From Fusobacterium sp. (GTDB lineage Bacteria > Fusobacteriota > Fusobacteriia > Fusobacteriales > Fusobacteriaceae): 7,708 nucleotides of DNA. The DNA lies in the NCBI GenBank assembly GCA_030527385.1, contig JAUNAY010000056.1:1-7708 (forward strand), given 5' to 3'. Under the pieces are notes generated by a model. It had not been told where the DNA came from, did not search any database, and saw nothing but the letters and a program-made list of their open reading frames with translations. Positions 1-5,284 of this stretch are shown here, piece by piece. The position numbers and the translations under genes are program-made. The stretch's first letter is position 1, and every line of letters begins with the position of its first letter.

Positions 1-2
1 TT

Positions 3-506
3 TTAGTTAAATTGAGATTTAATTTCTCCTATCCATTTTTCTATTCTTTCAGGAGTATCATTTCCTTGGTTTCCCTCATCAAGAGCAAGTCCCACAAATT
101 GATCTCCAATAACAGCTTCAGATTCTTCATAGTGGTATCCATCTGTTGAAGTAAATCCAATAACTTTTCCACCATTTTTGATAACAGTGTCATATAAAAT
201 TCTCATAGCTCCAACATATGATTCACCAAAAGCAAATTGATTACCAAGTCCAGCTATTGCAACAGTTTTACCTGTGAAATCAATAGAATTAAACTCATCA
301 AATACATTGTCCCAATCAGCTTGAAGTTCTCCAACTCCATAAGTTGGTGAAACAAGAATAAGATTTTCAAATTCTTTCATTTGAGATATTCCATCTGCAA
401 CATTAAAAGTTTCATAATTATCTTTTCTTAAATAGAACTCCATTTCATCTACAATACCAGTAGTATTTCCAGATGTAGTACCATAAAATATTCCTATTTT
501 TTTCAT
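3..506 (-). CDS. Flavodoxin, long-chain type
   Basis: This 167-residue protein is a flavodoxin, a small soluble FMN electron carrier that can replace ferredoxin. The phosphate-binding loop is GTTSGNT at residues 9-15. The 50s loop that covers one flavin face is PTYGVGELQADW (54-65). The second flavin loop is GLGNQFAFGES (86-96). The C-terminal third (STDGYHYEESEAV, then FVGLALDEGNQ at 137-147) is the insertion typical of long-chain flavodoxins, and the length fits that class. The start is fixed by AGGAGG (511-516) four bases upstream. It lies 17 bp downstream of tcdA on the same strand, so it is probably cotranscribed. Compared with the Anabaena type, the two flavin-stacking aromatics appear to be Tyr56 and Phe93 instead of Trp and Tyr. 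The redox partner cannot be told from this window. No terminator is seen because the gene ends two bases from the window edge. Confidence 0.95.
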   Translation of the reverse strand: MKKIGIFYGTTSGNTTGIVDEMEFYLRKDNYETFNVADGISQMKEFENLILVSPTYGVGELQADWDNVFDEFNSIDFTGKTVAIAGLGNQFAFGESYVGAMRILYDTVIKNGGKVIGFTSTDGYHYEESEAVIGDQFVGLALDEGNQGNDTPERIEKWIGEIKSQFN

Positions 507-523
507 TTTTCCTCCTAAATTTC

Positions 524-1225
524 CTATAAATTACATAAATCTTTAATAACTTCGCTAGCTATAATAAGTCCAGCTGTTGATGGAACAAAAGATATACTTC
601 CTACATTTACTTTTTTTTCTCTGCTTCCACTCTCATTGAAAGGTTTTCTAGGAAGCTCTTTTGAATAAATTACTTTTAATTTTTTAATTCCTCTATTTTT
701 TAATTCCTTTCTCATAACTCTAGCTAAAGGACAAACAGATGTTTTGTTTATATCAGCAACTTCAAGCATTGTTGGTTCAATTTTATTTCCAGTTCCCATT
801 GAAGATATAATAGGAGTAGATGAAGTGTTAGCTATTTCAACTAATGCTAATTTAGAAGTTACTAAATCAATAGCGTCAACAATATAATCATATTTTTTAT
901 TTTTAAAAAAAAGATCCTTGTTTTCCATACTAAACTTTTCTGGAAATTCGTGAACTATTAATTTTGGATTTATAGAAAGAAGCCTTTCTTTCATAACAGA
1001 GGTTTTTAATTTTCCAATGCTACTTTGAGTAGCTATAATTTGTCTATTTAAGTTAGTTATATCAACAGTGTCAAAATCTACTATAGAAATTTCGCCAATT
1101 CCAGATCTAACAAGTGCTTCAATAGCAAAACCTCCAACTCCTCCAACACCAAATACTATAATATGTGAATTTTGTAGTTTATTAAGATTTTCTTTTCCAA
1201 TTAAAAGTTCAGTTCTTTGAAACAT
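524..1225 (-). CDS. tcdA: tRNA threonylcarbamoyladenosine dehydratase (TcdA/CsdL family)
   Basis: This 233-residue protein belongs to the E1/ThiF/MoeB adenylating superfamily. TcdA uses ATP to dehydrate t6A37 of ANN-decoding tRNAs to the cyclic form ct6A. The nucleotide-binding glycine loop is GVGGVGG (26-32), followed by IVDFD (48-52) and the NLNRQ motif with the conserved arginine (58-62). DAID lies at 117-120. The stretch ADINKTSVCPLARVMRKELK (157-176) and the C-terminal GSISFVPSTAG segment separate TcdA from ThiF and MoeB. The start used is the ATG at 1223-1225, preceded by AAGGAG at nine bases. An in-frame ATG at 1315 would add 30 hydrophobic residues encoded by promoter DNA, and I reject it. 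A flavodoxin gene follows 17 bp downstream. The E. coli homologue works with the CsdA/CsdE sulfur-transfer pair, but no such genes are visible here. Confidence 0.93.
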   Translation of the reverse strand: MFQRTELLIGKENLNKLQNSHIIVFGVGGVGGFAIEALVRSGIGEISIVDFDTVDITNLNRQIIATQSSIGKLKTSVMKERLLSINPKLIVHEFPEKFSMENKDLFFKNKKYDYIVDAIDLVTSKLALVEIANTSSTPIISSMGTGNKIEPTMLEVADINKTSVCPLARVMRKELKNRGIKKLKVIYSKELPRKPFNESGSREKKVNVGSISFVPSTAGLIIASEVIKDLCNL

Positions 1226-1234
1226 CAGTATATT

Positions 1235-1240
1235 CTCCTT
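1235..1240 (-). promoter_or_regulatory. Ribosome binding site of tcdA
   Basis: AAGGAG on the minus strand lies nine bases before the ATG at 1223-1225. It decides the start of tcdA in favour of the 233-residue form that begins MFQRTELLIG. Confidence 0.8.
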
Positions 1241-1261
1241 GATTATATTATTTACTATTCT

Positions 1262-1270
1262 AGTATACCA
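1262..1270 (-). promoter_or_regulatory. Candidate extended -10 promoter for tcdA-flavodoxin
   Basis: On the minus strand the sequence reads TGGTATACT, a TGn extended -10 element, 37 bases upstream of the tcdA ATG. No good -35 hexamer is found at 17-18 bases, which is common for extended -10 promoters. A second TATAAT-like match lies slightly upstream in the same AT-rich stretch, so the exact start site is uncertain. The upstream rpmA terminator implies that tcdA needs its own promoter here. Confidence 0.45.
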
Positions 1271-1313
1271 TATTATTTTTATTATAACTAAAATATTTTT
1301 AAAAATAATATAC

Positions 1314-1350
1314 AAAAAAAGAAAAAAGAAGCCAAATTAAAGGCTTCTTT
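1314..1350 (-). terminator. Intrinsic terminator of rplU-prp-rpmA
   Basis: A 9-bp perfect stem (1325-1333 with 1342-1350, including GCC/GGC next to the loop) has an 8-base AT loop. On the minus strand it is followed by TTTC and then seven T residues. It begins about 20 bases after the rpmA stop codon. The plus-strand side lacks a long T-run, so it acts mainly leftward. Confidence 0.88.
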
Positions 1351-1369
1351 AGAATCTAATTAAATGCTA

Positions 1370-1654
1370 TTATTTTGCTGCGTAAACTGAAACTTGTTTT
1401 TTATCTTTTCCAAGTCTTTCAAATTTTACATAACCATCAATTAAAGCAAATAAAGTGTGGTCTTTACCCATTCCCATATTGTTTCCTGGATGGAATGCAG
1501 TTCCTCTTTGTCTAACTATGATGTTTCCAGCTTTTACAACTTCTCCATCATATTTTTTGATTCCAAGATATTTAGGATTTGAGTCTCTTCCGTTTTTAAC
1601 AGAACCTTGTCCTTTTTTATGTGCAAATAATTGTATATTTAAAGTAAATTGCAT
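1370..1654 (-). CDS. rpmA: 50S ribosomal protein L27 with cleavable N-terminal extension
   Basis: This 94-residue protein is bL27 of the large ribosomal subunit, whose N-terminal tail reaches towards the peptidyl transferase centre. The core begins AHKKGQGSVKNGRDSNPKYL and includes the signature GNIIVRQRGT followed by FHPGNNMGMGKDHTLFA. The first ten residues, MQFTLNIQLF, precede the conserved AHKKG and match the kind of extension removed by Prp in Staphylococcus aureus and relatives. Cleavage is expected between Phe10 and Ala11. The ATG directly follows the prp stop codon with no gap. Its AGGAGG (1663-1668) lies within the last codons of prp. It is the last gene of the rplU-prp-rpmA operon and is followed by a strong terminator. 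Confidence 0.98.
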   Translation of the reverse strand: MQFTLNIQLFAHKKGQGSVKNGRDSNPKYLGIKKYDGEVVKAGNIIVRQRGTAFHPGNNMGMGKDHTLFALIDGYVKFERLGKDKKQVSVYAAK

Positions 1655-1990
1655 CTATTTTTCCTCCTTCTCTACAAGCTTTACATTTTTAGGATATTCT
1701 TTTGATAAGTTTTCGACCATCAAAGCCATACTTTCTAGAAGAGCATTCAATTCTTTCTCTTTACCTAAAGTATTCATACCTCTCATATCTACCATTAAGT
1801 ATCCATCAGAATCTATTTCAAATTTAGGCATTAAGTCAAGAACATCTTGTATTCCACCCAAAGGCAACTGTAATGCCATTGAAAGTGCAGCACAAACTAT
1901 ATCCTCTCCATATTCAGCATACTCTGAATGTCCGGTAGCTTTGTATCCTACAATTCTACCATTTTTTCTATAAATTGTAACTTTTGTCAT
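1655..1990 (-). CDS. prp: Ribosomal-processing cysteine protease Prp (YsxB family)
   Basis: This 111-residue protein is the Prp protease that trims the N-terminal extension from L27. The catalytic pair is visible as His21 in ATGHSEYAEYGEDIVCAALS and Cys33 twelve residues later, matching His22/Cys34 of the S. aureus enzyme. The length and the position between rplU and rpmA are both standard for the family. It starts 7 bp after the rplU stop and ends exactly at the rpmA start. No Shine-Dalgarno sequence is visible in the bases before its ATG (on the minus strand the last nine are AATTGTTTT). It is therefore probably translated by reinitiation or coupling from rplU, which would keep the protease below the level of its substrate. 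Confidence 0.96.
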   Translation of the reverse strand: MTKVTIYRKNGRIVGYKATGHSEYAEYGEDIVCAALSMALQLPLGGIQDVLDLMPKFEIDSDGYLMVDMRGMNTLGKEKELNALLESMALMVENLSKEYPKNVKLVEKEEK

Positions 1991-1997
1991 AAAACAA

Positions 1998-2309
1998 TTA
2001 AGCGTTTATTGAAGTAACTTTAATTTCAGTGAATAATTGTCTGTGACCTTTTTTTCTGTGGTACCCTGTTTTTGGCTTGTATTTGAAGTTAACTACTTTA
2101 GCACCTTTACCTTGAGCTACTACTTCTGCTACAACTTTTGCTCCTTCTACTACTGGAGTTCCAACTTTTACAGTTTCTCCATTAGCTACTAAAAGAACTT
2201 CAGTTAATTCAACAGTTGTGTTAACTTCAGCATTTAATTTTTCTACTCTTAATACGTCACCTTCTGCAACTTTGTATTGTTTACCACCAGTTTTTATAAC
2301 TGCGTACAT
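1998..2309 (-). CDS. rplU: 50S ribosomal protein L21
   Basis: This 103-residue protein is bL21, a 23S rRNA-binding protein of the large subunit. It opens with the family signature MYAVIKTGGKQYKV and ends with KYKPKTGYHRKKGHRQLF (80-97), the conserved basic C-terminal rRNA-binding motif. The length is normal. The start at 2307-2309 is set by GGAGGTG (2315-2321). A longer in-frame reading from 2393 overlaps the -10 box and the leader hairpin and is rejected. rplU is the first gene of the rplU-prp-rpmA operon, with a near-consensus promoter and a structured leader of about 70 bases. Confidence 0.98.
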   Translation of the reverse strand: MYAVIKTGGKQYKVAEGDVLRVEKLNAEVNTTVELTEVLLVANGETVKVGTPVVEGAKVVAEVVAQGKGAKVVNFKYKPKTGYHRKKGHRQLFTEIKVTSINA

Positions 2310-2314
2310 CTTAA

Positions 2315-2321
2315 CACCTCC
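2315..2321 (-). promoter_or_regulatory. Ribosome binding site of rplU
   Basis: GGAGGTG on the minus strand, five bases before the ATG, fixes the rplU start at 2309. It lies downstream of the leader hairpin and is not obviously paired by it. Confidence 0.85.
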
Positions 2322-2335
2322 AAAAGTATTGCAAT

Positions 2336-2370
2336 CGCTGGTTAGGGTTGCTGATGACCCTTTCCAAGCG
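2336..2370 (-). ncRNA. Structured rplU 5' leader (candidate ribosomal-protein leader element)
   Basis: The minus-strand transcript can form a two-part hairpin. The outer stem pairs CGCTTGG (2370-2364, one bulged U) with CCAGCG (2341-2336). A symmetric AA/AA internal loop follows, then an inner 5-bp stem AGGGT (2361-2357) with ACCCT (2348-2344), closed by an 8-base loop. It stands out as GC-rich in an otherwise AT-rich region and lies between the promoter and the L21 ribosome binding site. L21 leaders that bind the ribosomal protein are known in Firmicutes. That this is an autoregulatory site is inference, and no anti-Shine-Dalgarno pairing is evident. Confidence 0.6.
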
Positions 2371-2383
2371 TAATCTACGGTAA

Positions 2384-2412
2384 AGTATATCATAATATAT
2401 GTATTATGTCAA
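2384..2412 (-). promoter_or_regulatory. Strong sigma70-type promoter of rplU-prp-rpmA
   Basis: On the minus strand TTGACA (2412-2407) is followed after exactly 17 bases by TATACT (2389-2384), a near-perfect consensus. The transcript should start near 2377, giving a leader of about 67 bases. Confidence 0.88.
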
Positions 2413-2457
2413 TAAAAATAAGGTAATTCATTCAATATTATTAAAAAATAAATATAT

Positions 2458-2473
2458 TATTAAAATTTTAATA
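2458..2473. promoter_or_regulatory. 16-bp perfect AT palindrome upstream of the permease promoter
   Basis: TATTAAAATTTTAATA is a perfect 16-bp palindrome ending five bases before the -35 box of the TauE/SafE gene. It could be an operator or an UP-like element. In DNA this AT-rich a chance palindrome is possible. Confidence 0.3.
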
Positions 2474-2478
2474 CAAGG

Positions 2479-2507
2479 TTGATTTTTTTTAAGAAAAGCC
2501 ATATAAT
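2479..2507 (+). promoter_or_regulatory. Promoter of the TauE/SafE permease gene
   Basis: TTGATT (2479-2484), a 17-base spacer and a perfect TATAAT (2502-2507) give an expected start near 2514 and a 30-base leader. GGAGGG (2531-2536) sits eight bases before the ATG at 2545. This promoter is divergent from the rplU promoter, with 66 bp between the two -35 boxes. Confidence 0.85.
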
Positions 2508-2544
2508 ATAGAGTAATTATAATATATTTTGGAGGGTAAATTTT

Positions 2545-3345
2545 ATGGGTTTTATGCCAGTGATTTTTTTTGTGGTTAGTTTTTTTTCTTCGCTTGTTGG
2601 AGCTATATGTGGAATAGGTGGAGGAGTTATAATTAAACCTGTTTTAGACGCAGTTGGAGTAATGAGCGTATCAGCAGTTAGTTTCTTATCTGGGTGTACA
2701 GTTCTTTCAATGTCTGTTATTTCTGTATTTAAAGCTTTAAAAGGTGGATCAGCAAAGATAAATACAAAACTTACAACTTGGTTAGCATTGGGAAGTGTAT
2801 TTGGTGGAATCATTGGAAAAATGCTATTTCAACATATAAAAATGGCATTTTCTAATGAAAATGTTTTAGGAATGATTCAAGCAATCGTATTAGTTTTAAT
2901 GACAGTTGGAACTTTTATTTATACTTTAAAGAAAGATAAAATAGAAACTAAAAAATATGAAAATAAACTTTTATGTTTAGTGATTGGAATTATTTTAGGA
3001 GTATGTTCTTCTTTCTTAGGAATAGGTGGAGGACCTATCAACTTAGTAATACTTATCTATTTCTTCTCAATGGGAACAAAAGAAGCTGCGATTAACTCAA
3101 TTTACATTATTCTTTTCTCTCAAGTAGCAAGTTTAGTTCAAAGTATTATAAAACAAACTATTCCAGAAGTTAGTTTAGTATTCTTAGTTACTATGGTACT
3201 AGGTGGTGTATTAGGTGGAATAGCTGGAGGAATAGTTAATAAAAAGATTTCAGAAGAAAAAGTTGATAAACTTTTCTTAGGACTTATGGGAGTAATTATA
3301 TTTATTAATATATACAATACATATGTTTTTGCAACAGCTAAATAG
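2545..3345 (+). CDS. TauE/SafE-family membrane permease (probable sulfur-compound or organic anion exporter)
   Basis: This 266-residue integral membrane protein belongs to the TauE/SafE (former DUF81) family. Members move sulfite, sulfoacetate and other small anions across the cytoplasmic membrane. It shows about eight hydrophobic segments (roughly 5-34, 41-62, 77-95, 107-128, 142-170, 176-200, 209-231, 241-262). The internal duplication of the family is visible as two matching glycine motifs, GIGGGVIIKP (23-32) and GIGGGPINL (159-167). The length is typical. It is a single-gene unit with its own promoter and terminator, so its neighbours give no clue to the substrate. The gene is recognised at family level only. 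Confidence 0.9.
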   Translation: MGFMPVIFFVVSFFSSLVGAICGIGGGVIIKPVLDAVGVMSVSAVSFLSGCTVLSMSVISVFKALKGGSAKINTKLTTWLALGSVFGGIIGKMLFQHIKMAFSNENVLGMIQAIVLVLMTVGTFIYTLKKDKIETKKYENKLLCLVIGIILGVCSSFLGIGGGPINLVILIYFFSMGTKEAAINSIYIILFSQVASLVQSIIKQTIPEVSLVFLVTMVLGGVLGGIAGGIVNKKISEEKVDKLFLGLMGVIIFINIYNTYVFATAK

Positions 3346-3357
3346 ATAGATAATATA

Positions 3358-3391
3358 AAGAAAGGGCATTAACGCCCTTTCTTAATTTTTT
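3358..3391. terminator. Bidirectional terminator shared by convergent genes
   Basis: A 10-bp perfect stem pairs AAGAAAGGGC (3358-3367) with its complement (3374-3383) around a 6-base loop. On the plus strand it is followed by AATTTTTT, ending the permease transcript. On the minus strand the T-rich arm and TATATTAT follow, ending the DUF1847 unit. The stop codon of the 63-residue gene overlaps the right arm. Confidence 0.85.
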
Positions 3392-3573
3392 GGATAAAAT
3401 TTTATTAAAAATTCTCCTTTTTCTCTTACAAAAAGTTTTCCTTCTGCTTCTTTACAAGTATAAACAACAACAATCAATCCATCTCGTTCATTAGTACAAT
3501 CAATGGCTTCACTAACTACTTGATATTCACGTCCATTTTTATGATTTATCCATATAGAATTTTTTTTAATCAT
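3382..3573 (-). CDS. Small conserved-type protein of unknown function, DUF1653-like
   Basis: I do not recognise this 63-residue protein with certainty. Its pattern is NHKNGREYQVV (10-20), an alternating hydrophobic stretch LIVVVY (33-38), then GKLFVREKGEFLIKF (45-59). This resembles the small all-beta DUF1653 fold, in which H-x-G-x-x-Y-x-V is followed by a VVY strand and a VRP-type turn. That is a weak, remembered similarity. It has two cysteines (26 and 40), no signal peptide and no membrane segment. The start is supported by GAGGT about eight bases upstream. The gene lies 15 bp after the DUF1847 gene with its binding site in the gap, so the two are cotranscribed. The intact frame, the good ribosome binding site and the terminator directly after it argue that it is real. 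Confidence 0.75.
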   Translation of the reverse strand: MIKKNSIWINHKNGREYQVVSEAIDCTNERDGLIVVVYTCKEAEGKLFVREKGEFLIKFYPKN

Positions 3574-3588
3574 TTTTATTACCTCGTT

Positions 3589-4212
3589 CTATTTGAAAAG
3601 TTTCTTTTTATAATATCCTTCAGCAAGATATACAGCAGCTAATGGATTATGCCCAAGTACTCTATCTTTTACTGCAAAAACTGTAATAGGAGCTTCTGAA
3701 TATTTAATAAATAGAGAGTCGTGTCCAACACAAAGTCCTAAAAGAATATTTAGATCTGTTTTTTCAGAATTTAGAAACTTTGCTTGTCCAATAGGATTAC
3801 ACATAGGTTCATAAGTGCAAGGTCTAACTTGTTCATCATTTTTTATTCCTATAAACTCTTTTGGAATAGAACCACTTTTACAAATAACAGAGGTTACTTC
3901 AAATCCGTTGTGTCTAAGGATAGAAGCAAAAGTTTTAGCTTCTTTAGCAAGTCCAACGCAAAAAGCTAATCCTAATTTTTTATAGTTGCACTTTTTAGCA
4001 AAAGCTATTATCTCTTCAACTCTTGTTTGCTGACAGTAGCCTTCTGCTTCAACTAAGGCTGAATTATGAGCAAGTAACATATTTTCATTTTCAAGATAAT
4101 ATTTTTTTATATCCTCTATTTTTTCTAAATCTCTACAAGGACAATTTAAAGGTGCATCAGTTAAATCTCCAGTTCTACAACTATGCTTTGTACAAGAATC
4201 ACAAGTATACAT
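3589..4212 (-). CDS. DUF1847 family Cys-rich putative metal-binding protein
   Basis: This 207-residue protein matches the DUF1847 family, usually labelled as metal-binding but without a proven function. An N-terminal cysteine cluster (Cys4, 7, 12, 24, 26) suggests a zinc or iron-sulfur site. Seven further cysteines (60, 75, 85, 111, 132, 138, 161) are spread through the rest, several in conserved-looking contexts such as LAFCVGLAKEAKTF (82-95), CNPIGQA (138-144) and LCVGHDSLFIKYSEAP (160-175). RVLGHNPLAAVY near the C-terminus is also typical. There is no signal peptide, so it is cytosolic. AAGGAG (4221-4226) lies eight bases before the ATG. It heads a two-gene unit with the 63-residue protein and is divergent from mscS. 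Metal content and activity are unknown. Confidence 0.88.
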   Translation of the reverse strand: MYTCDSCTKHSCRTGDLTDAPLNCPCRDLEKIEDIKKYYLENENMLLAHNSALVEAEGYCQQTRVEEIIAFAKKCNYKKLGLAFCVGLAKEAKTFASILRHNGFEVTSVICKSGSIPKEFIGIKNDEQVRPCTYEPMCNPIGQAKFLNSEKTDLNILLGLCVGHDSLFIKYSEAPITVFAVKDRVLGHNPLAAVYLAEGYYKKKLFK

Positions 4213-4255
4213 AAAACCATCTCCTTAAGTTTTTAATTATTTTTCTATTTTTTAT

Positions 4256-4284
4256 ATTATAAAATTTATTCTACTGTATGTCCT
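4256..4284 (-). promoter_or_regulatory. Candidate promoter of the DUF1847 unit
   Basis: On the minus strand AGGACA (4284-4279; four of six -35 consensus bases) is separated by 17 bases from a perfect TATAAT (4261-4256). The expected start is near 4249, giving a leader of about 37 bases. Confidence 0.65.
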
Positions 4285-4311
4285 CATATATTTAATATAG
4301 CTTATAAAATT

Positions 4312-4338
4312 TTAACTTATAACTATATTATAACTTAA
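4312..4338. promoter_or_regulatory. Imperfect 27-bp dyad between divergent promoters
   Basis: TTAACTTATAA (4312-4322) and TTATAACTTAA (4328-4338) form an inverted repeat pairing at ten of eleven positions around a 5-bp centre. The octamer TTATAACT also recurs as a direct repeat eleven bases apart. The dyad lies between the -35 boxes of the DUF1847 and mscS promoters, where a shared regulator could bind. It is an inferred site only. Confidence 0.35.
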
Positions 4339-4371
4339 TTTGCAAAAAAATTAAATATTTATGGTATTTAC

Positions 4372-4400
4372 TTGTGAAAAACTCAAAAAAATAATATAAT
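4372..4400 (+). promoter_or_regulatory. Promoter of mscS
   Basis: TTGTGA (4372-4377), a 17-base spacer and TATAAT (4395-4400) place the start near 4407. AAAGGAG (4422-4428) is eight bases before the ATG. Confidence 0.82.
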
Positions 4401-4436
4401 ATTGAACATACAATAAAGATTAAAGGAGATGATAAT

Positions 4437-5249
4437 ATGCATCTGTTATTAGAAAATTTTTTGGCAGATATTTTAGCTATTTTGCCTAAAATAGTTTTCA
4501 GAGGTATTATTTTATTTATTTTATTTATTTTATGGCCTAAGTTTTTATCAGTTGTTTTAACTGGATATACAAAAACACTAGAAAGAAAAAAAGTAGATCC
4601 TTTATTACAAAGTTTTACTATTTCTCTTTTAAAAACTGTATTCTACATTACTTTGTTCTTTGTAGTTGTAAGTATAATAGGAATTAAAGCAACTTCATTA
4701 GTAACAGTTCTAGGTACTGCAGGATTGGCTGTTGGTTTGGCATTACAAGGAAGTTTGACAAACCTTGCTGGAGGAATGTTGATTCTATTCTTTAAACAAT
4801 TCTCAAAAGGTGACTATATTTCTACTGGTTCATTAGATGGTACAGTAGATCAAATTCATATTCTTTATACTACATTAATTACACCAGACAACAAAGTTAT
4901 AATTATTCCAAATGGACAATTAGCAAATGGAGCAATTATAAACTTCTCTAAAAATCCAGTTAGAAGATTGGATATGGTTTTTTCAGTTTCATATGATACG
5001 CCATCAGAAAAGGTAAAAGAAATTTTAAATAAAATAGCTGATGAGCACCCTGCTGTAATAAAAACAAGAGAAAAAACTATAAGAATGTCAAAACAAAGTG
5101 CAAGTTCTTTAGATTTTGTCTTTAGAGTTTGGGTTGAAAATAAAAATTATTGGTCTGCGATGTTTGATTTTAATGAAATTGTAAAAGATGAATTTGATAA
5201 ACACGGAATTGAAATTCCATATCAAAAAATTGATATTTATAACAAATAA
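4437..5249 (+). CDS. mscS: Small-conductance mechanosensitive channel MscS
   Basis: This 270-residue protein is an MscS-type channel, a homoheptamer in the cytoplasmic membrane that opens on membrane tension and releases solutes during hypo-osmotic shock. Two N-terminal hydrophobic segments lie at about 17-42 and 60-82. The pore helix TM3 follows: GTAGLAVGLALQGSLTNLAG (93-112). Leu97 and Leu101 correspond to the pore-sealing Leu105 and Leu109 of E. coli MscS, and Gln104-Gly105 to the Gln112-Gly113 kink. The beta domain contains IIIPNGQLANGAIINFS, followed by PVRRLDM and the C-terminal alpha/beta domain (RVWVENKNYW). The length is slightly below the 286 residues of E. coli, with a shorter N-terminus and C-terminal tail. 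It is transcribed alone. Confidence 0.95.
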   Translation: MHLLLENFLADILAILPKIVFRGIILFILFILWPKFLSVVLTGYTKTLERKKVDPLLQSFTISLLKTVFYITLFFVVVSIIGIKATSLVTVLGTAGLAVGLALQGSLTNLAGGMLILFFKQFSKGDYISTGSLDGTVDQIHILYTTLITPDNKVIIIPNGQLANGAIINFSKNPVRRLDMVFSVSYDTPSEKVKEILNKIADEHPAVIKTREKTIRMSKQSASSLDFVFRVWVENKNYWSAMFDFNEIVKDEFDKHGIEIPYQKIDIYNK

Positions 5250-5255
5250 TTAATT

Positions 5256-5284
5256 AAATTTTTTTAAATAAAAAAAATTTTTTT
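5256..5284 (+). terminator. Weak AT-only terminator candidate after mscS
   Basis: A 10-bp stem composed only of A-T pairs (5256-5265 with 5271-5280) is followed by TTTT. It lies directly after the mscS stop and before the guaB promoter. With no G-C pairs it may be inefficient, so some read-through into guaB is possible. Confidence 0.35.

Noticed and set aside
1226..1315. A 30-residue hydrophobic N-terminal extension of TcdA
   Set aside because: It covers the promoter region next to the rpmA terminator, and the family starts near MFQRTELLIG, which has its own AAGGAG.
1455..1973. A 172-residue open frame on the plus strand
   Set aside because: It is antisense to rpmA and prp, both firmly identified. 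It has no ribosome binding site and no family resemblance.
2310..2393. A 28-residue N-terminal extension of L21, reading in frame from an ATG at 2393
   Set aside because: It overlaps the promoter -10 region and the leader hairpin, has no ribosome binding site, and L21 proteins start at MYAVIKTGGKQ, where a GGAGGTG site is present.
2517..2813. A 98-residue open frame on the minus strand
   Set aside because: It is antisense to the TauE/SafE gene and its upstream region. The proline- and threonine-rich composition is what a reverse reading of membrane-protein codons gives.
3784..4214. Two short plus-strand open frames (61 and 63 residues)
   Set aside because: Both are antisense to the DUF1847 gene and lack ribosome binding sites and recognisable sequence.
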